Positions 24,310-33,724 are shown, counted from the stretch's first letter. The stretch is DNA of 64,000 nucleotides from Marivita cryptomonadis (GCF_002115725.1 NZ_JFKD01000007.1:62001-126000), one strand, 5' to 3'. Notes: generated from the letters alone by a model not told the origin. Numbers and translations are program-made.

Positions 24310-24894
24310 TTGGCCGAAGACCAAAATCCGCTTTTGATTAAGCGCTACGCGAGCCGACGTCTCTACAATACCGAAACATCCGATTACGTGACCTTGGAAG
24401 ACATCGCTGGCTTTATCCGAGGCGGGCGCGAGGTCAAGATCGTGGATCTCAAGTCCGGGGATGACCTGACGCGTCAGTACCTGTTGCAGATCATCGCCGA
24501 ACACGAAAGCCGGGGCGAAAGTGTGCTTCCGACCAATGTGCTCAACGATCTGGTGCGCAGCTATACCACCACCGCCACCAGTGCTGTTCCGCAATTCCTT
24601 GCCGCCAGTTTCGAGATGTTCCGCGACAGTCAGTCGAAATGGATGGAGAACATGGGCAAGGCCAACCCGATGTCGGGTGTGCCGGGCTTTGAGGCCATTC
24701 AGGCGCAGCAAGAGGCGTTTCTCAAGGCAATGACCGGCGGCATGTCAGGCAATTGGTCCGGCCCGTCGCAAGACGATGGTGGTGCTAAGCCGCCTTCCAA
24801 AGCGGCAGAGGCTTCATCGGGGACCGATGATCTGGACGCCATCAAAACCCAGTTGGCCGAGCTTCAGAAAAAGCTGTCGAAGCTCGACAAGTGA
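24310..24894 (+). CDS. phaR: Polyhydroxyalkanoate synthesis repressor PhaR
   Basis: 194 residues. The N-terminal DNA/PHB-binding domain is marked by IKRYASRRLYNTETSDYVTL and DLTRQYLLQIIAE, followed by a second domain (FLAASFEMFRDSQSKW) and a flexible acidic tail ending in a Leu/Lys helix. PhaR binds both its DNA site and PHB, coupling phasin level to polymer. I place the start at TTG 24310, behind GGGGGAGGGG; ATG 24265 lies before the likely operator. Confidence 0.92.
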   Translation: MAEDQNPLLIKRYASRRLYNTETSDYVTLEDIAGFIRGGREVKIVDLKSGDDLTRQYLLQIIAEHESRGESVLPTNVLNDLVRSYTTTATSAVPQFLAASFEMFRDSQSKWMENMGKANPMSGVPGFEAIQAQQEAFLKAMTGGMSGNWSGPSQDDGGAKPPSKAAEASSGTDDLDAIKTQLAELQKKLSKLDK

Positions 24895-26085
24895 TCAGGC
24901 TGTCGCCTGCACGGGTGGGCGCATGACGTGATCAACGGCGGACAATATGACGTCCGCCACCGCATCACATTCCGCCACTGTCAGCCGCGCTGGCAGGCGA
25001 CAATCGCAAGCGCGCGACAGCATCATCCGTGTCTTGGGCAGGGCGGGTGCGGGTCCAAGGAACTCCCAGTTCCAGAACGCGCGGGCATTGTCGGTGCTGC
25101 GCCCAAAGACCTGAATCGCCACACCCATCGCCTTGGCGGTCTCGACAAAGGCATCCACATCGGCGTCTGTCATGTCACACAGGGTGAACTGGAGCGAATC
25201 CGGCGCGCGGTCTTCCTGCGGAAGTGACGGCGGCACGGTGATCCAAGATGACTGGTCAAGTCGGGCGGCCACGTGATCATGGTTGCGGCGGCCATCGCGC
25301 ACGCGGCGGTCCAGCTCTGCCAGTTGCGGGCGGATCACCGCGGCCGAGAGGTTCGACAGGCGCAGGTTATAAAGCGGCAGCTTATTCTGCCACTTGGCAA
25401 AGGCGTCGTGCAGGACAGGGTGTTTCTTCCAGTTGTGTTCGTACGCGCCCGACAGGATCACCGCGCGGGCGATCAGGTCGGCATCGTCTGTCAGAAGGAT
25501 ACCCCCTTCGCCTGCGTTGAGCATCTTGTAGCTTTGAAAGCTGAAACAGCCGACATGGCCCAGCGTGCCGATCCGTTGCCCGTTCCAGCGGGTGCCAAGC
25601 GAATGCGCTGCGTCTTCGATCACCGGAATGCCGCGGTCGTTGGCCAGAGTCAGGATCGCGTCCATATCTGACGTATGTCCCCGCATGTGGCTGATCATCA
25701 CGGCCTCGACATCGTCGATCTTGGCTTCGAAATCGGCCATGTCGATGCGGTAGCTGCCATCCACTTCGCATAGCACAGGCACGCAATCGGCATGTACGAT
25801 CGAGGACGGCACGGCGGCAAAGGTGAAAGCCGGGATCAGGACGCGCGCGTCGCGTGGCAGGCCAAGCGCCTTGAGCGACAGGAACAACGCGGCGGAACAG
25901 CTGCTGACCGCCAGCGCATATTTTGCGCCCATCATCGCGGCGAATTCTTCCTCGAGCACAGATACGGGCGCGCCTTCAGCGGCGGTGTAGCGGAACAGGT
26001 CGCCCGATTGCAGCAGGCGGTCGATCTCGTGCCGGGCGGCTTCGGGGATGGGTTCTGCGTCATGCATGTTCGGAAGATCTGCCAT
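24895..26085 (-). CDS. DegT/DnrJ/EryC1/StrS family aminotransferase
   Basis: 396 residues of PLP-dependent sugar-aminotransferase type. The PLP lysine is K187 in SFQSYKMLNAGEGG, with D158 in VIEDAAHSLG. Members usually transfer an amino group to keto-sugars, but some act on other keto compounds. The ATG at 26085 has AAGAGG upstream; a longer in-frame start would overlap the oxidase gene. It is the last gene of the amine-catabolism run, 88 bases after the oxidase. Its role in that run is unclear. Confidence 0.86.
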   Translation of the reverse strand: MADLPNMHDAEPIPEAARHEIDRLLQSGDLFRYTAAEGAPVSVLEEEFAAMMGAKYALAVSSCSAALFLSLKALGLPRDARVLIPAFTFAAVPSSIVHADCVPVLCEVDGSYRIDMADFEAKIDDVEAVMISHMRGHTSDMDAILTLANDRGIPVIEDAAHSLGTRWNGQRIGTLGHVGCFSFQSYKMLNAGEGGILLTDDADLIARAVILSGAYEHNWKKHPVLHDAFAKWQNKLPLYNLRLSNLSAAVIRPQLAELDRRVRDGRRNHDHVAARLDQSSWITVPPSLPQEDRAPDSLQFTLCDMTDADVDAFVETAKAMGVAIQVFGRSTDNARAFWNWEFLGPAPALPKTRMMLSRACDCRLPARLTVAECDAVADVILSAVDHVMRPPVQATA

Positions 26086-26123
26086 AGCTGCGCCTCTTAT
26101 CTGTTCTGTATCCAGCATACGCG

Positions 26124-26154
26124 CTGTCACGTCAGTATGACAGAGGTATGACAG
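26124..26154. promoter_or_regulatory. TGACAG repeat, possible operator
   Basis: CTGTCA (26124-26129), then TGACAG (26138-26143) and TGACAG again (26149-26154), the last two 11 bases apart, or one helical turn. They lie in the gap between oxidase and aminotransferase and could be a regulator site for the latter. Confidence 0.35.
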
Positions 26155-26173
26155 GTTATGCGCGTGTCGAGGG

Positions 26174-27478
26174 TCAGACGCCAAGACGGTCGCGCATCGC
26201 GTACCACGACATGGCGAGTTTCAGGATGGGGGTGCGCATGATGCCACCTCCGGGGAAAGGCGTATGCGGCACCGTGTTGAACGCGGCAAAACCTTCGGAC
26301 GGACCACGCGTGGCCTCGGCCAGCAGTTTGCCCGCTTGGATTGCGTTGCCGACGCCATGACCGGAATAACCCGAGGCCGACAGGATGTTGGGACGCACGC
26401 GAGCGAGGTAGGGCATCCGCTTGATCGTGATCGCCAAGGTGCCGCCCCAGGCATAGTCGATGGGCACATCACGCAGATGCGGAAAGATCACCGACATCGG
26501 TTTGCGCACAAGCGCGGGGATGTCCGACGGGAAGCGGTAGCCATAGGTTTCGCCGCCGCCGAACAACAGACGGTTGTCGTGGGTCAGGCGGAAGTAGTTG
26601 ACGACAAAGCGGGAATCCGCAACGGCCACATCCTGCGTCAACACTTTTGCGGCGTCGTCGCCCAAGGGTTCTGTGGCCACGACATAGTTGTTGATTGGCA
26701 TCACCCGTGCTGTCACCTGCCGATCAAGCCCGCCCAGATACCCGTTGCCGGCGAGGATAACGTGATCGGCGATCACATGACCCGCATCGGTGCGCACCGT
26801 GACCTTTGGCCCGGGCCGGATGTCATGCACATGGCTGCGCTCGTGAATGCGCGCGCCAGCCTTTGTGGCAGCCTCGGCCAGACCCAGCGCCAGCCGCAGC
26901 GGGTGCAGATGCGCCGCCCCCATATCAAGCGTGCCGCCGATATAGTCGGGCGACGGGCAGAGTGCGTTGAAGGCATCACGGTCGAGCGATTTGATCTGCG
27001 TGTAGCCATAGCGCTTTTGCAGGTGTTCGGCATAGTCGTGCAGGTCGGTCACATCCGCCGGGCGCGACGCGGCCCAAGCGATGCCGTCCTTGAGATAGCA
27101 GTCGATGCCGTGTTTCGCGATCAACCCGCGCACCAGCGCTTTGGCGTCCTCACCCAAGTCCCACAGCAGGCGGGCGGTGTCCGACCCAACCATCTTTTCC
27201 AGCGTGACTTGGTCCTGCCGCTGCCCCGACCCCAATTGTCCGCCATTGCGCCCAGACGCCCCAAAGCCCACGCGGTGTGCATCAAGCAGCACCACATCCA
27301 TGCCCATCTCGGCCAGATGCAGTGCCGCCGACAGGCCGGTATACCCACCGCCGACGACACAGACATCGGCGCGGGTTTCGCCTTGCAACGGGGCAAATGG
27401 CGCAAGCGGGGTCGTTGTCGCGGCGTACCAGCTTTGGGGATAGGCCCCACGGGTGTCATTGCTGAACAAAAGGTTCAA
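26174..27478 (-). CDS. FAD-dependent oxidoreductase, PuuB-like (gamma-glutamyl amine oxidase)
   Basis: 434 residues, DAO family. The FAD-binding motif VCVVGGGYTGLSAALHLAE is near residue 40 and RNGGQLGSGQ follows. YSGHGVGNAIQAGKLLAE near the end closes the flavin site. PuuB oxidises gamma-glutamylputrescine. A TTG at 27478 (LNLLFSNDT) is preferred; AGGA lies eight bases upstream and homology begins there. TTG 27508 would add ten residues. Gene order suggests it acts on the product of the upstream ligases. Confidence 0.82.
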   Translation of the reverse strand: MNLLFSNDTRGAYPQSWYAATTTPLAPFAPLQGETRADVCVVGGGYTGLSAALHLAEMGMDVVLLDAHRVGFGASGRNGGQLGSGQRQDQVTLEKMVGSDTARLLWDLGEDAKALVRGLIAKHGIDCYLKDGIAWAASRPADVTDLHDYAEHLQKRYGYTQIKSLDRDAFNALCPSPDYIGGTLDMGAAHLHPLRLALGLAEAATKAGARIHERSHVHDIRPGPKVTVRTDAGHVIADHVILAGNGYLGGLDRQVTARVMPINNYVVATEPLGDDAAKVLTQDVAVADSRFVVNYFRLTHDNRLLFGGGETYGYRFPSDIPALVRKPMSVIFPHLRDVPIDYAWGGTLAITIKRMPYLARVRPNILSASGYSGHGVGNAIQAGKLLAEATRGPSEGFAAFNTVPHTPFPGGGIMRTPILKLAMSWYAMRDRLGV

Positions 27479-27522
27479 AACGCGGTCCTGATCTTCTTCT
27501 TTTTCCAAATATGCCGGGGAGC

Positions 27523-27543
27523 GCGAGGGGCAGAGCCCCTCGC
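27523..27543. terminator. Hairpin between ligase and oxidase genes
   Basis: GCGAGGGGC-AGA-GCCCCTCGC is a perfect nine-base-pair stem. No strong T tract follows on the minus strand, so it is more likely a processing or attenuation hairpin than a full stop. Confidence 0.5.
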
Positions 27544-27581
27544 ATTGGTCGGACCGGATGCGCCGGTCCGAACCCTTTGGG

Positions 27582-28946
27582 TCAGACGTTGAGCAGCAGG
27601 TGCTCGCGCTCCCACGGGCTGATCACCTGCAGGAATTCCTCGTACTCGGTACGTTTGACGATCGAATAAACGCGGCAGAATTCCTCGCCGAGGATCTCGT
27701 GCAATTCCGTCGCTTCTTCGAACACCTGAAGCGCCTGTCCAAGAACCTGCGGAATGTCCGCTTCGCCCTCATAGGCGTCTTTCTTAAGCGGCTTGGACGG
27801 CCACTTTTCGTTCATCAGGCCAAGATACCCACAGGCCAGAGACGCGGCGATCCCGAGATAGGGGTTGCAGTCCATCCCGGCGAGCCGGTTTTCGACCCGG
27901 CGGCTGGCTGGGCCCGACAGGGGGATGCGGATGCCCGTGGTGCGGTTGTCGCGGCCCCAGGCAAGGTTGATGGGGGCGGCGTGTTCTTTCACGTAGCGGC
28001 GGTAGCTGTTCACGTAAGGCGCGAGCACAGCGATAGCGGCTGGCGTATAGGTCTGAAGGCCACCGATGAAGTGGAAAAACGCGTCGGTTTCGCCGCCCTG
28101 AGGACCAGAAAAGATGTTTCGCCCGGTTTCGATATCCATGATCGAATGGTGGATATGCATGGCGCTGCCCGGTTCGTTCTCAATCGGTTTCGCCATGAAG
28201 GTGGCAAAGCAGTCGTGGCGCAGGGCGGCTTCACGGATCAGGCGTTTGAAGTAGAACACCTCATCCGCCAGCTTGACCGGATCGCCGTGGCGCAGGTTTA
28301 TTTCAAGCTGGCCTGCGCCGCCTTCCTGCGTGATGCCGTCGATCTCGAAGCCTTGGGCTTCGGCAAAGTCGTAGATGTCGTCGATGACGGGACCGAATTC
28401 ATCGACGGCGGTCATGCTGTAGGCCTGACGCGCGGCCGCCGGGCGTCCCGAGCGGCCCATCATCGGCTCGATCGGTTTCGCGGGATCAAGGTTGCGCGCG
28501 GTAAGGAAGAATTCCATCTCGGGTGCGACCACCGGTTCCCAGCCTTGCTGACGATACAGATCGACCACGCGTTTGAGCACGTTGCGCGGGGCATAAGGCA
28601 CCGGCTTGCCTTTGCGGTCATAAGCGTCGTGGATCACCTGAAGCGTCCAGTCACCTGTCCAGGGTGCTGCGGTTGCCGTGCTCATGTCGGGGCGCAGGAT
28701 CATGTCCCGTTCGATGAAACCGCCATCGTCTTCGTCGGCCGCTTCGCCCCAATCGCCGGTGATGGTCTGGAAAAAGATCGAATCCGGCAGGTGGAAATAT
28801 TCCTGCCGTGCGAATTTCGACGCGGGCACAGCCTTGCCGCGTGCGATGCCGGGCAGGTCGGCGATGATACATTCGACCTCGTCAAGCCTGCGGTTTTCCA
28901 GAAACGCGCGGGCGGAGTCGGGGAGACTGTCTGTCCAGTCGGTCAT
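27582..28946 (-). CDS. Glutamine synthetase family protein (gamma-glutamylamine ligase, PuuA-like)
   Basis: 454 residues with the glutamine synthetase fold. Catalytic segments are EMEFFL, QEGGAGQLEINLRHGDP, and GSAMHIHHS, with NRTTGIRIP later. The family includes PuuA, which makes gamma-glutamylputrescine. It differs from true GlnA in length and lacks the adenylylation tyrosine loop as far as I can see. The ATG overlaps the stop of the amidotransferase gene (TCAT on the plus strand). Confidence 0.86.
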   Translation of the reverse strand: MTDWTDSLPDSARAFLENRRLDEVECIIADLPGIARGKAVPASKFARQEYFHLPDSIFFQTITGDWGEAADEDDGGFIERDMILRPDMSTATAAPWTGDWTLQVIHDAYDRKGKPVPYAPRNVLKRVVDLYRQQGWEPVVAPEMEFFLTARNLDPAKPIEPMMGRSGRPAAARQAYSMTAVDEFGPVIDDIYDFAEAQGFEIDGITQEGGAGQLEINLRHGDPVKLADEVFYFKRLIREAALRHDCFATFMAKPIENEPGSAMHIHHSIMDIETGRNIFSGPQGGETDAFFHFIGGLQTYTPAAIAVLAPYVNSYRRYVKEHAAPINLAWGRDNRTTGIRIPLSGPASRRVENRLAGMDCNPYLGIAASLACGYLGLMNEKWPSKPLKKDAYEGEADIPQVLGQALQVFEEATELHEILGEEFCRVYSIVKRTEYEEFLQVISPWEREHLLLNV

Positions 28947-29626
28947 GCGATGGTTCCTTCGCGGAAGAATTTGGCGAATTGGTCGGCCATGCGCCCATTG
29001 TCGAGCGGTCGGCCCATGCGGCTGCGGGCGTCCTGCATCAGGTCGTCAGGGACCACGCCTTTGCCGCGCGTCTCGATCAGGCCCGTGATGAAATCATCCC
29101 CGTATTCCGGGTGTGGTTGCACGGTGTAGGCCTTGCCCGGATAGAGCAGCGCCGCATGGGCGCAGTGGGCGTTCGAGGCAACAACCTGTGCGCCCTCTGG
29201 GGCTTTGACGACCTGATCCTGATGCCACGCGTTGACGGTCATTGTGTCGCCGCCGAAATCATATTCCTGCTGCCCCACAGCCCAGCCGCCTTTGAACTTT
29301 TCCACCGTTCCGCCCAGTGCCTGCGCGATGATCTGGTGGCCGAAGCACACGCCGATCAGGGGGCGGCCTGCTGCAACAATGTCGCGGATGAGCTGCTCCA
29401 GCGGCGGGATCCACGGGTGATCTTCGTAAGCACCGTGCTTGGATCCGGTGATGAGCCAGCCATCGGCATCCTTTGGCCCGTCGGGAAACACGTTCTCGAC
29501 AACCGACCAGGTTTGGAATGTGAAGCCTTTGCCCGCGAGCATACGCTCAAAGAAACCGGGATACTCGCCGAACGACCCTTTGAGTTCGTCCGGTGCAAGA
29601 CCCGTCTGCAAGATTCCGATTTTCAT
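28943..29626 (-). CDS. Type 1 glutamine amidotransferase
   Basis: 227 residues beginning MKIGILQTG. The class I GATase nucleophile elbow is GVCFGHQIIAQALGG; the His-Glu pair is in VQPHPEYGDDF. Standing alone, such proteins can hydrolyse gamma-glutamyl compounds, as PuuD does in another family. In this operon it may release the gamma-glutamyl group after oxidation. Overlaps the downstream ligase gene by four bases. ATG 29626 is the start; the longer frame has no support. Confidence 0.82.
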   Translation of the reverse strand: MKIGILQTGLAPDELKGSFGEYPGFFERMLAGKGFTFQTWSVVENVFPDGPKDADGWLITGSKHGAYEDHPWIPPLEQLIRDIVAAGRPLIGVCFGHQIIAQALGGTVEKFKGGWAVGQQEYDFGGDTMTVNAWHQDQVVKAPEGAQVVASNAHCAHAALLYPGKAYTVQPHPEYGDDFITGLIETRGKGVVPDDLMQDARSRMGRPLDNGRMADQFAKFFREGTIA

Positions 29627-29689
29627 GAAGCACCAAGGTGTTTGTGGGATCAAGCTATGCGTTCTGTGGGCGCACAGCAAGGGACGCGC

Positions 29690-31036
29690 CTAGACCGTGT
29701 CGAGGTATATTTCGACCCGTTCGTTAGGCGTCAATTCGTCCATGTAGTGGATTTCCTGTTTCTTGGTCTGCACAAGGTTGCGGATCAACTCGTCATGGAA
29801 GATGCGCGGCATGACCGTGCTGTTCTCAAAGGCGGCCACTGCGGTGGGCCAGTCGGCTGGCACCTGTGGCAGATCAAGCGCGTAGGCGTTGCCTTTGACC
29901 GGGGCGGGCGGTGTTGCGCCGTCTTCGATTCCGACCAGTGCTGCGCCAAGGATGGCGGCCAACGTCAGGTAGGGGTTTACATCGCCACCCGCCACACGGT
30001 GTTCAACGCGTCGCGCTGCGGGGCTGCCGGAGGGCACGCGGATCGCCACGGTGCGGTTTTCATAGGCCCAAGCGATGCCTGTCGGGGCGTGTGCGTCAGG
30101 GACCAAACGGTCATAGCTGTTCATGTGTGGGGCAAAGAGCAGGGTGCTGTCATTCATGCCGTTCAGGCATCCGGCAATGGCATTGTGCAGCATCGGCGTG
30201 CCTTCGGGGCCGCCATTGTCGAAGACATTGCGCCCTTGTTCGTCCAGCACCGAGAAATGCGTGTGCATCCCCGATCCGGCGTAGTCGGGATAGGGTTTTG
30301 CCATGAAAGATGCTGCAAAGCCGTGGCGGCGAGCCAGACCTTTGACCAGCATCTTGAAGAGCCACGCATCGTCGGCGGCGCGCAGGGCATCGTCGCAATG
30401 CATCAGGTTCATTTCGAACTGACCCAGACCCGCCTCGGAAATCACTGTGTCGGCGGGAATGTCCATCGCTTCGCAGGCGTCGTAGAGATCGGTGAAGAAG
30501 CGGTCGAACTGGTCGATGAGGCGGATCGACAAGATCTCGCCTGCCTTACGGCGCTTGCCGGAGCGGGGCGAGGCGGGCACTTGCAGGTTGCGGGTGCTGT
30601 CGTCGATCAGGAAAAACTCGAGCTCCATTGCCACCACAGGCGTCAGGCCGCGTGCCTTGTAGCGCTTCACCACTGTGTTGAGCGCGTGGCGCGGATCGCC
30701 TTCGTAGGGCTCGCCTGTTTCGCGGAACATCCAAAGCGGCAGCAGGGCGCTGGGGGCTTCGAGCCACGGCATCGGGACAAAGCCACGATCGGTGGGCCAG
30801 AGCAGCCCGTCGGCATCGCCCGCTTCGAACACCAGCGGGCTGTCGTCGATGTCTTCGCCCCAGATGTCGAGGTTCAGAACCGAGAGCGGAAACCGCGTGC
30901 CGCCATCAAGCACCTTATCGGCAAAGCGCGCCGGCACACGTTTGCCGCGGGCCTGACCGTTGAGGTCCGATGCCGCAACCCGGATCGTGCGGACCTGCGG
31001 GTTCTTGCGGAGCCAGTTTCGAATATGGGAGTCCAT
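29690..31036 (-). CDS. Second glutamine synthetase family ligase
   Basis: 448 residues, a paralogue of the downstream ligase. It shows AMELEFFLID, SEAGLGQFEMNLMHCDD, GSGMHTHFSV, then ENRTVAIRVPSG. The presence of two different ligases suggests either two amine substrates or a hetero-oligomer. It is the first enzyme gene after the transporter genes, with a 71-base gap that contains a 14-base palindrome. Confidence 0.84.
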   Translation of the reverse strand: MDSHIRNWLRKNPQVRTIRVAASDLNGQARGKRVPARFADKVLDGGTRFPLSVLNLDIWGEDIDDSPLVFEAGDADGLLWPTDRGFVPMPWLEAPSALLPLWMFRETGEPYEGDPRHALNTVVKRYKARGLTPVVAMELEFFLIDDSTRNLQVPASPRSGKRRKAGEILSIRLIDQFDRFFTDLYDACEAMDIPADTVISEAGLGQFEMNLMHCDDALRAADDAWLFKMLVKGLARRHGFAASFMAKPYPDYAGSGMHTHFSVLDEQGRNVFDNGGPEGTPMLHNAIAGCLNGMNDSTLLFAPHMNSYDRLVPDAHAPTGIAWAYENRTVAIRVPSGSPAARRVEHRVAGGDVNPYLTLAAILGAALVGIEDGATPPAPVKGNAYALDLPQVPADWPTAVAAFENSTVMPRIFHDELIRNLVQTKKQEIHYMDELTPNERVEIYLDTV

Positions 31037-31054
31037 TTAAGTGCCGTTTTCAAT

Positions 31055-31068
31055 AATTTGATCAAATT
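31055..31068. promoter_or_regulatory. Perfect 14-base palindrome, likely operator
   Basis: AATTTGATCAAATT is fully self-complementary and lies 19 bases upstream of the second ligase gene. The size suits a dimeric repressor; no regulator gene is in the cluster, so the protein is unknown. Confidence 0.45.
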
Positions 31069-31107
31069 TAGAAATAGGCGGTGTGACCCCGACTTAGCAA
31101 GCGAAAT

Positions 31108-31914
31108 TCAGCGAATGATGTTGAGTTTAAGCTTCATCTTGGCGCGGGACTCTTGCGGCAGATGCCGGTTGAGGCGGCGATTGATCAAACCGAACAGGCT
31201 GATGATGCACAGGGTCAGGAGGATGAAATAGAAGGCAAGGATCGGGTAAGGAATGAACGGGTTAAAGGTCTTGTCGGCAAAGAAACTGGCGTAGTAGAGC
31301 GCGTCGCCGCGTTGCTGCCATGCCGGGAACCCTGAGAAGTAAACCAGTGTGGTGGCGTGGAAGAGAAAGATCGCCTCGTTTGTGTAGGCAGGCCATGCAA
31401 GACGCAGCATGGTAGGCCATGTCACCCGTTTGAAGCGCGACCATCCTGACATGCCATAGGCATCGGCGGCCTCCATGTCGCCGCGCGGGACCGATTGCAG
31501 CGCGCCGTAGAAAATCTCGCCGGAATAGGCGGCGGTGTTCAGGAACAGCACGATCAATGCCCCCAGCCAAGCCGAGGTGAACGGATCGAAGATCGGTGAG
31601 AGCGGCTTGAGAGACAGGAACAGGAAATAGGCAAAGAAGAACTGGATAAAGAGCGGTGATCCCCGGAAGAGAAAGATAAACCACGTGCTGGCCTTTTGCA
31701 GGACCGGGTTCTTTGACGCCTTGCCCAAGGCCACGGCGGTGGCAAGAAAGAAGCCTGAACACAGCGCCAGCACGCCGAAATAGATGTTCCAGATCATCCC
31801 CGAGCCGATCAGGGTGAATTGCTGACATAGGGTGTAGCCTTCGCGGGGCAGCACGCGTTCGCCAATCCCGATGGAGCGCAGGCCGTAATCGGCGATGGTT
31901 TCCCAGCAACTCAT
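31108..31914 (-). CDS. Polar amino-acid-type ABC transporter permease
   Basis: 268 residues with five or so membrane helices and the EAA loop (AADAYGMSGWSRFKRVTWPTMLRLAWPAYTNE, quoted here only by its DAYGMSGWSRFKRVTWP part). HisM/ArtM family. It starts at ATG 31914, overlapping the stop of the other permease gene, so the two subunits are coupled. The C-terminal tail is basic. Confidence 0.88.
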   Translation of the reverse strand: MSCWETIADYGLRSIGIGERVLPREGYTLCQQFTLIGSGMIWNIYFGVLALCSGFFLATAVALGKASKNPVLQKASTWFIFLFRGSPLFIQFFFAYFLFLSLKPLSPIFDPFTSAWLGALIVLFLNTAAYSGEIFYGALQSVPRGDMEAADAYGMSGWSRFKRVTWPTMLRLAWPAYTNEAIFLFHATTLVYFSGFPAWQQRGDALYYASFFADKTFNPFIPYPILAFYFILLTLCIISLFGLINRRLNRHLPQESRAKMKLKLNIIR

Positions 31915-32792
31915 GCCGCTTTCCTCTGCGCTTCGCCGCCCAAGGTGGCTTGGCCGTGCGTCAACTTTTGCATGACCTTGTCGAGTACGATTTCCGAGAC
32001 ACGGGTGAACAGCAGGTAAAACACCAGCAATCCAAAGAAGTACCACATGCGCCAATCCCCGTGCGGATAGTCGGTAAACCGCGCGGTCTTGGCGCCGCCC
32101 AATTCGCGCGCCCAGTAGACGATGTCTTCGACGCCCAGCAGGAACAGGAGCGGTGTCGCCTTGATCAGAACCATCCAGAGGTTGGACAGGCCGGGCAGGG
32201 CAAACACCCACATTTGCGGCACGAGGATGCGCCAGAACACCTGACGGCGCGTCATGCCATAGGACTCGGCTGTTTCAAGCTGGTTGTGCGGCACGGCCCG
32301 CATCGCGCCGTACAGCACGTTGGCGGCAAACGCACCGAACACGATGGCAAATGTCAGGACGGCCAGCAGGAACCCATAGGTTTCGTGCACCCATTGCGGG
32401 GAGTTGCCCAAAGGGAGCTTGGCGATGTCACAGACGACAAAGTCGTTGCCCTGCCAGATGTCGGCTTCCCAATCGGGGCATTTGATTTCGTGGCGTATCC
32501 ATTCGAACAACTGGTCGAGAGCGATCACGAAGAACAGAAAGAACGCGATGTCCGGTACGCCGCGCACGATCGCGATATAGGCTTTGCCGAACCAGCTGAG
32601 CGGTGCAAAATGCGAGCGGGCGCTGGACGCTCCGAGAAAGCCAAAGGCCAAGGCTGTTGGGGCGGTGATCGCCAGAAGCAACAGCACGGTGAACACCGAC
32701 GTGTAGATCGCCATGTGTTTCCCGGTGGTCAGGTAGCAGGCCATCCATGCGAAGTCGCCAAGCGACGCGGGATCGACACAAAAACTGAACAT
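31911..32792 (-). CDS. Polar amino-acid-type ABC transporter permease
   Basis: 293 residues, HisQ/ArtQ-like. The membrane segments begin around residue 27, and the EAA loop is ETAESYGMTRRQVFWRILVP. A longer periplasmic loop with DWEADIWQGNDFVVCD is present between helices. ATG 32792 is used; upstream in-frame sequence lacks a start region. Works with the adjoining permease, binding protein and ATPase. Confidence 0.88.
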   Translation of the reverse strand: MFSFCVDPASLGDFAWMACYLTTGKHMAIYTSVFTVLLLLAITAPTALAFGFLGASSARSHFAPLSWFGKAYIAIVRGVPDIAFFLFFVIALDQLFEWIRHEIKCPDWEADIWQGNDFVVCDIAKLPLGNSPQWVHETYGFLLAVLTFAIVFGAFAANVLYGAMRAVPHNQLETAESYGMTRRQVFWRILVPQMWVFALPGLSNLWMVLIKATPLLFLLGVEDIVYWARELGGAKTARFTDYPHGDWRMWYFFGLLVFYLLFTRVSEIVLDKVMQKLTHGQATLGGEAQRKAA

Positions 32793-32927
32793 CTGTTCCC
32801 CTGATCGGCTTTGGGTTGGAGCAGTCTTGCACGTCCCTGCTGTGCTTGACAATTCCTGTGTGGTGTAACGTCTTGAGCGATTTCAGGAAAACCGTCGTGA
32901 CGCATCAGTCTTGGGCAGAAACAAGAA

Positions 32928-32947
32928 GGGGCCGCACCAGCGACCCC
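32928..32947 (-). terminator. Hairpin after the binding-protein gene
   Basis: On the minus strand GGGGTCGC-TGGT-GCGGCCCC, then TTCTT. It lies between the binding-protein and permease genes and probably lowers expression of the downstream genes compared with the binding protein. Confidence 0.65.
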
Positions 32948-32972
32948 TTTTGGTTTTTCACGCGCAGTCGGA

Positions 32973-33698
32973 TCAGAAGCCCGGTCCGATTTCCCACTTT
33001 GCGAGAAGCGCGTTCAGTGTGCCATCGTCCTTCATGGAAGTGATGGCCGCGTTGAACTTGTCTTTCAACTCGGAATCGGATTCGCGGATGCCCATGCCCA
33101 CGCCGCCGCCGATGAGTTCCTGCCGCTCGAGCAGAACGAGGTCGGCGTTTTCTTCTGCGATGGGGCGCAGATAAGCGTCGTCCGCCAGAACTGCATCGGC
33201 TTCGCCATTGCGTACGGCGGCGACTGTTTCGTCCGGAGTGGCGAATTCCACAAGGGTCGCACCGCTGGAGGCAATGAAGGCCGCCTGAATGGTGTTGGCC
33301 TGTGCCGCAATCACGCCGCCGTCAAAATCCACGTCCGCGCCGTCAAGAGCGAGGTAGGAGGAGGGATCAGGCTGGGTGTAGTTCTGGGTAAAGTCGATCA
33401 CTTCGTCGCGTTCGTCGGTGATCGACATGCCCGCGATGATCACGTCGTAGTTGCCCGACACAAGGTTCGGAATGATGCTGTCCCATTCGTTGGTAACCCA
33501 TTCACAGGTCAGTTCAGCGCGGGTGCAAAGCTCGTCGCCGAGTTCACGCTCGAACCCGTCGACTTCGCCGGCATCGTTGATGAAGTTGTACGGAGGGTAG
33601 GCGCCTTCGGTGCCCATGCGGACAACGGAGTGGCTGCCGGCGAACGCAACAGAGGCCGTGATGGCCAGTGCGGCTGTGCCGAGAAGGATGGATTTCAT
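32973..33698 (-). CDS. Periplasmic amino-acid-type substrate-binding protein
   Basis: 241 residues. Signal peptide MKSILLGTAALAITASVAFA, then the family 3 solute-binding fold: MGTEGAYPPYNFINDAGEVDG, DVIIAGMSITDERDEVIDF and a C-terminal ALLAKWEIGPGF. It delivers ligand to the two permeases. The context of gamma-glutamyl ligases suggests an amine, amino acid or opine as ligand. Confidence 0.9.
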   Translation of the reverse strand: MKSILLGTAALAITASVAFAGSHSVVRMGTEGAYPPYNFINDAGEVDGFERELGDELCTRAELTCEWVTNEWDSIIPNLVSGNYDVIIAGMSITDERDEVIDFTQNYTQPDPSSYLALDGADVDFDGGVIAAQANTIQAAFIASSGATLVEFATPDETVAAVRNGEADAVLADDAYLRPIAEENADLVLLERQELIGGGVGMGIRESDSELKDKFNAAITSMKDDGTLNALLAKWEIGPGF

Positions 33699-33724
33699 GT
33701 CTATTTCTCCCGTTCTTATTGTTG

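Noticed and set aside
31055..31068. FNR box
   Set aside because: FNR needs TTGAT-N4-ATCAA; here the half sites touch (TTGATCAA).
28979..31231. 750-residue open frame on the plus strand
   Set aside because: It runs antisense across the amidotransferase and second ligase genes, whose motifs are clear on the other strand.
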